Assembly (NCBI RefSeq): GCF_014208105.1
Contig: NZ_JACHMQ010000001.1
Location: 4,774,001 to 4,838,000, forward strand
Direction of reading: 5' to 3'
DNA from: Actinomadura coerulea
GTDB taxonomy: Bacteria > Actinomycetota > Actinomycetes > Streptosporangiales > Streptosporangiaceae
DNA length: 64,000 bases
A program made the translations under genes and the position numbers. Below the pieces are notes generated by a model. That model worked only from the letters and a program-made list of their open reading frames with translations, had not been told where the DNA came from and ran no database searches. Shown here piece after piece: positions 59,146 through 64,000 of this stretch (the stretch's first letter is position 1; each line of letters begins with the position of its first letter).

Positions 59146-60712
59146 ATCTGGCCTCCTCCGCCACCCGCTTCGCCCAGCGGTAGTCCGCCTTGCCGGCCGG
59201 GGAGCGCTTCATCTCCGCAACGAACGCGTAGACGCGCGGCACCTTGTAGCCCGACAGCTCCTTGCGGCAGTGCTCGTTCAGCTCCTCGAAGGACGGCTCC
59301 GCGCCGGAGGGCTGGATCACCGCCGCGACGCGGTTGCCCCAGCGTTCGTCCGGAATGCCCGTCACGACCGCGTCGTAGACGGCGGGGTGGCCCTTGAGGA
59401 CGGCCTCGACCTCTTCCGGGAACACCTTCTCGCCGCCGGTGTTGATGGCCTGCGAGCCGCGGCCGTACACGGCGATCGAGCCGTCCTCCTCCACCGTGGC
59501 GATGTCACCGGTGAGCAGCCAGCGCCTGCCGTCCACCATGGGGAACGTCCTGGCGGTCTTCTCCGGGTCGTTGTAGTAGCCCTGCGCGATGTAGCCGGTG
59601 CGGGCGACCTGGCCGATCACGCCGGATCCCGGCTTGACGGGCTGGAACGCGTCGTCCAGGACGGTGACGTTCTCCACGTCCGGCGCGAACCGCAGGCCCT
59701 TCTCCGGGGTGGAGCCGGCGACCGCCTCGGCCGTCGAGCCCGACTCGGTCGAGCCGAAGCGGTCCAGGATCATCGTGTTCGGCAGCAGCTTCTGGATGCG
59801 GTCGCGGACCGTCCCGGTGAAGATCGCGCCGGTGGAGACGTAGGCCAGCAGGGACGAGGTGTCGTAGTCGCCGCGCGCCAGCTCCTCGGCCATCGGGATC
59901 GCCATGGCGTCGCCGGTGATCGTCAGCGAGTTGACCTTCTCCCGCTCGATCGTCCGCCACACGTCGGCCGCGTCGAACTTGCGCGTGTAGACGAGCGTCG
60001 CGCCCATGAACCAGGCGATCCAGGTGGCCATCTGGGCGGCGCCGTGCATCAGCGGCGCGACCGGCATCATGGTCATCGGGCCGCCGCCGCGGGCGTTCTC
60101 GACGACGTCCTCCGGCCTGGCCGGACGGGGGTAGGTGGGGTTCCAGAACGCGAGCAGCATCTGCTCGGTCGACCACATGACGCCCTTCGGCATCCCGGTC
60201 GTCCCGCCGGTGTAGATGATGTAGAGGTCGTCCTTGGAGCGCGCCGGGAAGTCGCGTGCGCCGGAGGCGTCCCTCAGGGCCTCGTCGTAGGCGACCGCGC
60301 CCGGGATGGACGGCTCGCCGCCGACCGCGACGAGGTGCCGCAGGGCGGGCGCCTGCGGGACGGTCGCCGCGACGCGGTCCTCGAACTCCACGTCGTACAG
60401 CAGCGCGACGCTGTCGGAGTCCTTGTACACGTAGAGCAGCTCGCTCTCCACGTACCGGTAGTTGACGTTGATGGGCACGGCCCGGATCTTCAGCGCGGCC
60501 AGCAGGGCGGCGGCGTACTCGACGCCGTTGTAGAGCTGGACGGCGACGTGCTGGCCGGGCCCGACGCCCGCGTCCGCCAGATGGTGCGCGAGGCGGTTCG
60601 CGTGCTCGTCCAGCTCGGCGTAGGTGAGGCGCCGGTCGCCGCACACCAGCGCGAGACGGTCCCCGATCGCGTCCGCGACTCCCTCGAACAGGTCAGCGTG
60701 GTTGAACTCCAT
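59144..60712 (-). CDS. Acyl-CoA synthetase (FadD19-like)
   Basis: A 522-residue adenylate-forming enzyme. The AMP-binding motif is YIIYTGGTTGMPKGVMW; FGSTESGS is motif A5; LLTGDIATVEEDGSIAVYGRGSQAINTGGEKVFPEEVE covers the adenylate and hinge motifs; the C-terminal catalytic lysine is in RSPAGKADYRWAK. The layout is that of steroid- and fatty-acid CoA ligases such as mycobacterial FadD19. Last gene of the operon, 18 bases after the Ltp gene; it supplies CoA esters for the thiolase-fold enzymes. Confidence 0.93.
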   Translation of the reverse strand: MEFNHADLFEGVADAIGDRLALVCGDRRLTYAELDEHANRLAHHLADAGVGPGQHVAVQLYNGVEYAAALLAALKIRAVPINVNYRYVESELLYVYKDSDSVALLYDVEFEDRVAATVPQAPALRHLVAVGGEPSIPGAVAYDEALRDASGARDFPARSKDDLYIIYTGGTTGMPKGVMWSTEQMLLAFWNPTYPRPARPEDVVENARGGGPMTMMPVAPLMHGAAQMATWIAWFMGATLVYTRKFDAADVWRTIEREKVNSLTITGDAMAIPMAEELARGDYDTSSLLAYVSTGAIFTGTVRDRIQKLLPNTMILDRFGSTESGSTAEAVAGSTPEKGLRFAPDVENVTVLDDAFQPVKPGSGVIGQVARTGYIAQGYYNDPEKTARTFPMVDGRRWLLTGDIATVEEDGSIAVYGRGSQAINTGGEKVFPEEVEAVLKGHPAVYDAVVTGIPDERWGNRVAAVIQPSGAEPSFEELNEHCRKELSGYKVPRVYAFVAEMKRSPAGKADYRWAKRVAEEAR

Positions 60713-60730
60713 CGGACGGGCCTCCGGGAA

Positions 60731-61888
60731 TCAGGGTTTGTCGCTGCCGACGATCCACATGGCGAAGAACTGGGCTCCGCCTCCGTAGGCGTGGCCGAGC
60801 GCGCGGCGCGCGCCGTCCACCTGGTGCTCGCCCGCCTGGCCGCGCACCTGCAGCGCCGCCTCGGCGAACCGGATCATCCCGGACGCCCCGATCGGGTTGG
60901 ACGACAGCACGCCGCCGGACGGGTTCCACGGGATGTCGCCGTCCATGGCCGTCGCGCCCGCCTCGGTGAGCTTCCAGCCCTCGCTCTCGCCGCAGAACCC
61001 GAGGTTCTCCAGCCACATCGGCTCGTACCAGGAGAAAGGGACGTAGACCTCGGCGCAGTCGAGCTCGCGGCGCGGGTCGGAGATCCCGGCCTGCCGGTAG
61101 ACGTCGGCCGCCGCGTCCTTGCCGCCCTGCGGGCTGACGGTGTCGCGCCCGGCGAACTGCATGGGCTCCGAGCGCATCGCCGTGCCGTGCACCCACGCGG
61201 GCGGGGCCGGGGCCTTCTTCGCCGCGTCCTCCGAGGCCAGCACCATCGCGCACGCGCCGTCCGAGGACGGGCAGGTCTCCAGGTAGCGGATCGGCTCCCA
61301 GAGCATCGGCGTCGACTCGACCATCTCGCGGGAGATGCCGGGGATCTTCAGGTGCGCCCAGGGGTTCTTGAGGGCGTTCTGCCGGTCCTTGACCGCGACG
61401 AGCGTCCCGATGTGGTCGGGGGCGCCCGAGCGGCGCATGTAGGCGCGGATGTGCGGGGCGAAGTAGCCGCCCGCGCCCACGACCAGCGACGTCGTGAACG
61501 GCGAGTTCACCGTCAGCGCCCACGTCGCGTTCGACTCCGACTGCTTCTCCCACGCGATCGTGAGGACGCGGTCGTGGACGCCGCCCTGGATCAGGCCGGC
61601 CGCGACGATCGCCGTGGAGCCGCCGACCGACCCGGCGGTGTGCACCCGCATGACCGGCTTGCCGGCGGCGCCGAGCGCCTCGGCAAGGAACGTCTCCGGC
61701 ATCATGACGCCCTCGAACAGGTCGGGGGCCTTGCCGACGACGACCGCGTCGATGTCCTTCCAGGTCAGCTGGGCGTCCTCCAGGGCCCGGCGGGCCGCCT
61801 CGCGCAGCAGCCCGGCCATCGAGACGTCCAGCCGCTTGGTCTTGTACGCCGTCTGCCCGACGCCGATGATCGCGCAACGGTTAGCCAT
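60731..61888 (-). CDS. Thiolase-fold lipid-transfer protein (Ltp3-like)
   Basis: A 385-residue Ltp-branch thiolase-fold protein: CAIIGVGQTAYKTKRLD opening, then MRVHTAGSVGGSTAIVAAG, where the thiolase nucleophile cysteine is replaced by serine, and NPSGGVLSSNPIGASGMIRFAEAALQ and ALGHAYGGGAQFFAMW. This matches Ltp3 (Rv3523) in the mycobacterial KstR regulon. Without the cysteine it is more likely an aldolase- or scaffold-type partner than a thiolase. It overlaps the next Ltp gene by eight bases. Confidence 0.9.
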   Translation of the reverse strand: MANRCAIIGVGQTAYKTKRLDVSMAGLLREAARRALEDAQLTWKDIDAVVVGKAPDLFEGVMMPETFLAEALGAAGKPVMRVHTAGSVGGSTAIVAAGLIQGGVHDRVLTIAWEKQSESNATWALTVNSPFTTSLVVGAGGYFAPHIRAYMRRSGAPDHIGTLVAVKDRQNALKNPWAHLKIPGISREMVESTPMLWEPIRYLETCPSSDGACAMVLASEDAAKKAPAPPAWVHGTAMRSEPMQFAGRDTVSPQGGKDAAADVYRQAGISDPRRELDCAEVYVPFSWYEPMWLENLGFCGESEGWKLTEAGATAMDGDIPWNPSGGVLSSNPIGASGMIRFAEAALQVRGQAGEHQVDGARRALGHAYGGGAQFFAMWIVGSDKP

Positions 61889-62921
61889 GGTTCTCTCCCG
61901 ACAGGACGCAGACGAGGTTCTGCTGGAGGCAGGGGCCGGACGAGGCGTGCCCCAGCACGCGGGACGCCGACCCGTCGTGGACGCGGGCCGCGGCCTCGCC
62001 GATCCGGATGAGGCCCGCGGCCATCATCGGGTTCGCCGACAGCGGCCCGCCGGACGGGTTGACCGCCGTGTCCTCGCCCAGGCCGAGCGCCTCCCGCAGG
62101 ATCAGCTCCTCGTGCGTGTACTGCGCGTGCAGCTCGGCGACCTCGATCCCGGTCGCGCCGGCCCGCTCGCCCGCGACGCGGGCCGAGTCCGAGCGGCTCA
62201 GGTCGCGGACGCCCGGCGCGTGCGGCTCGGTGCGGTGGTCGATCCCAGTGATCCACGCGGGGCGCTCGCACATGTCGCGGGCCCGGTCGCCCGCCGCGAG
62301 GACGATCGCGGCGGCGCCGTCGGTGACGGGCGCGACGTCGTAGGGGTGCAGCGGGGCGACGTCGTAGTCGTCGCCCTCCGGCTCGGGCAGGTGCAGCGCG
62401 AACGGGTTGCCGCGCCCGGCCTCGCGGGACCGCGCGGCGACGGCGCGCAGGTCGTCCTCCTTCGCGCCCGACCGCTCCATGTAGGCGCGGGCCTGGAGCG
62501 CGGCCAGGGACACCGCGTCGATGCCGAGCGGCGCCAGGTGGTACGGGTCGAGCTGCTGGGTGAGGACGGCGCGCAGGTTGCCCTGCGACGACTTCCCGAA
62601 CCCGTACACGAGCGCGGTGTCGATGTCGCCGTGCTGGAGCTTCACCCACGCCTCGTACAGCGCCCAGGCGGCGTCCATCTCGACGTGGCTCTCGGAGATC
62701 GGCGGCCAGGCGCCGATGGCGTCGAGCGCCGACACGAACGCGAAGGGGGCGCCGGCGAGGTAGTCGCAGGATCCGGAGCAGGTGAAGCCGAACTGCTTCT
62801 GGCCCGTCCGCTCCTTGATCTCGGTGATGACGGGGGCCAGGATCTCGATCTCGGCCATCCCCCGGTCCTCACCGCTGTGCTCGGTCTGCGCGAACGCGAC
62901 CACGGCCACGGGACGAGGCAT
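61881..62921 (-). CDS. Thiolase-fold lipid-transfer protein (Ltp4-like)
   Basis: A 346-residue Ltp-branch protein: PVAVVAFAQTEHSGEDRGMAE opening, FGFTCSGSCDYLAG, LVYGFGKSSQGNL, PVTDGAAAIVLA and NPSGGPLSANPMMAAGLIRIGEAAARV. It corresponds to Ltp4 (Rv3522), which partners with Ltp3 and a DUF35 protein. ATG 62921 shares one base with the DUF35 stop (TGATG), indicating coupled synthesis of a complex. Confidence 0.9.
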   Translation of the reverse strand: MPRPVAVVAFAQTEHSGEDRGMAEIEILAPVITEIKERTGQKQFGFTCSGSCDYLAGAPFAFVSALDAIGAWPPISESHVEMDAAWALYEAWVKLQHGDIDTALVYGFGKSSQGNLRAVLTQQLDPYHLAPLGIDAVSLAALQARAYMERSGAKEDDLRAVAARSREAGRGNPFALHLPEPEGDDYDVAPLHPYDVAPVTDGAAAIVLAAGDRARDMCERPAWITGIDHRTEPHAPGVRDLSRSDSARVAGERAGATGIEVAELHAQYTHEELILREALGLGEDTAVNPSGGPLSANPMMAAGLIRIGEAAARVHDGSASRVLGHASSGPCLQQNLVCVLSGENHG

Positions 62922-63886
62922 CACATGAAGTCCTTGATCTCTTCGAAGGGGACGTCGGGCTCGTCGACGGGCTCGAACCACTTGATGTTGCCCATCGTCC
63001 GCTCCCACTCCTCGCGGGGCCGCCACGCCGCCTTCACCCGCATGCCCATCCGGACCTGGTCCGCCGGGATGCCCGCCACGAGCGTCAGCATCGTCAGGCC
63101 CGCGCCGTCCAGCAGGACGTAGGCGGACACGAACGGCACCTCGGGCGCGCGCGGGTCGGGGATGTTGTTGACCGCGAAGGTGGTGACGGTGCCGGTGTCG
63201 GGCAGCTCCACCTCCTCGGTCGTGGGGACGCCGTCGCGCGGGCACAGCCCCTTCATCGGGACGATGACCGACTCGCACACCGGGCACCGGTGGCCGAGGA
63301 TGCGGCCTTCGGACATGCCCTCCAGGAAGCGCCGCAGGGCCTGGCCGCCCTTCAGGCGGTACTCCAGCCGCGTCGGCGCGTTGATCATGGTGACCTCGGG
63401 CTGGAAGCACTCGATGTCGCCGATGCCGCCGGTCCGCTCGGCCCGCCACCGAGGGCGGACGCGCATCCCCGTCTTGAGGAACTTCGGCGGCTTGGCCCCC
63501 TCATCGAAGACGCCGAGGTCGAGGGCGTGCAGGAGCGCGGTGTCGGCGCCGTCCGGCCGGATCAGCGCCCAGGCGAACGGGCGGTCCAGCGGGTGCTCCT
63601 TGGCCGGGCGCGCCACCCACGACCAGGTGGTGACCGTCCCGACCGGTCCGACCTCGACGAACTCCCCGGTCACGTCCTCGCCGGTCAGCGGGTCGTACTC
63701 CGACGGCGGGACGAGGACCCTGCCGTCCGCCGTCCGGACGCCGACCAGCCGCCCGTCGCGCAGCTCGCTGAAGAAACGGCCGATCACCGGGCCGACCGAG
63801 CGGGTGTAGCCGCCGGGGAACTCCAGGACGTGGTTCGGCTCGGGCAGCCCGGTGTCGGCGCCTGCGGGCGCCGTGTCAGATGGCAC
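62921..63886 (-). CDS. Double DUF35 OB-fold protein (Rv3521-like)
   Basis: A 321-residue protein with two DUF35-like units. The first half has an OB fold with GPVGTVTTWSWVARP. The second has a Zn ribbon (HRCPVCESVIVPMKGLCPRDG, four cysteines with CxxC) and an OB fold (TGTVTTFAVNNIPDPRAPEVPFVSAYVLLDGA, MGMRVKAAW). Length and layout match Rv3521, the partner of Ltp3/Ltp4. GTG 63886; it overlaps the upstream acyl-CoA synthetase by 11 bases. Confidence 0.9.
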   Translation of the reverse strand: MPSDTAPAGADTGLPEPNHVLEFPGGYTRSVGPVIGRFFSELRDGRLVGVRTADGRVLVPPSEYDPLTGEDVTGEFVEVGPVGTVTTWSWVARPAKEHPLDRPFAWALIRPDGADTALLHALDLGVFDEGAKPPKFLKTGMRVRPRWRAERTGGIGDIECFQPEVTMINAPTRLEYRLKGGQALRRFLEGMSEGRILGHRCPVCESVIVPMKGLCPRDGVPTTEEVELPDTGTVTTFAVNNIPDPRAPEVPFVSAYVLLDGAGLTMLTLVAGIPADQVRMGMRVKAAWRPREEWERTMGNIKWFEPVDEPDVPFEEIKDFM

Positions 63887-64000
63887 TGTCGCGGTCCTTC
63901 CAGTACGGGTCCCTGAGCTTGCGCTTGAGGAGCTTGCCGTTCGGCTCGCGGGGCATCGCCTCGATGAAGTCGACGGACCTCGGCCACTTCATCTTGGCCA
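63876..64000 (-). CDS. Acyl-CoA synthetase, C-terminal end (partial)
   Basis: The window ends inside a minus-strand gene whose last residues read KMKWPRSVDFIEAMPREPNGKLLKRKLRDPYW and stop at 63876. PREPNGKLLKRKLR is the C-terminal lysine motif of adenylate-forming acyl-CoA synthetases. It is the next upstream member of the Ltp operon. Confidence 0.85.
   Translation of the reverse strand, partial: AKMKWPRSVDFIEAMPREPNGKLLKRKLRDPYWKDRDSAI

Noticed and set aside
1..64000. tRNA, rRNA, CRISPR array, prophage or complete insertion sequence
   Set aside because: No cloverleaf-like tRNA, rRNA segment, regularly spaced repeats, integrase or transposase frame was recognised on either strand.

Overview
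This is a very GC-rich window with strong G/C preference at third codon positions, many GTG starts and dense ATGA/GTGA overlaps. Its gene content is actinobacterial: LysX, several transmembrane Ser/Thr kinases, an F420-type LLM enzyme, DUF6230/DUF6114 proteins, an LCP protein, a PspC protein, Ltp thiolases with DUF35 partners, and many TetR regulators. I infer a filamentous actinomycete, plausibly Streptosporangiales such as Actinomadura; the genus is an inference. No rRNA, tRNA, CRISPR array, integrase or complete insertion sequence was recognised.

Layout. 1-8.6 kb: an SRPBCC protein, an ABC exporter behind a SoxR-type promoter, a class V aminotransferase, a CBS protein, an ECF sigma/LCP pair and a D,D-carboxypeptidase with a very long disordered N-terminus. 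8.6-14.3 kb: a TetR/MFS/PLP-lyase operon, a PucR regulator, a LysE remnant and a second TetR. 14.4-25.2 kb: a P450, an MFS-TetR efflux operon with a long operator, PadR/GyrI-like and HxlR/NlpC-like pairs, a nitroreductase remnant, an internally deleted P450, a NarL-type two-component system and a stand-alone receiver protein. 25.4-35.6 kb: the DUF6230/DUF6114 pair converging on three tandem receptor kinases, which diverge from lysX. 35.6-41.1 kb: two small hypothetical genes, a 1363-residue protein resembling a helicase that has lost its ATP-binding motif, and a PspC protein.

41.2-49.3 kb and 59.1-64 kb look like lipid or steroid-type acyl-CoA catabolism: an APH-family/DUF7064-like pair behind a textbook KstR-type box, a HesB-like protein, an LLM oxidoreductase, an SDR, a DUF35/Ltp pair, and an operon FadD-DUF35-Ltp-Ltp-FadD whose DUF35 and thiolase genes resemble Mycobacterium tuberculosis Rv3521-Rv3523. 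Between them lie a fourth kinase, a DoxX-like protein, a degenerate ABC ATPase with a YhgE/Pip permease and TetR, a lipoprotein, and a MarR/calpain-like protease/small-protein operon in which the protease is split by one in-frame amber codon.

Most notable observations: the amber-split calpain with a translationally coupled small partner; the helicase-like protein lacking Walker A; a kinase whose last 80 codons are antisense to the conserved end of DUF6114; three copies of a hairpin family with compensatory base changes at gene ends; the SoxR-type and KstR-type sites; and one TetR-type palindrome in front of two unrelated operons.
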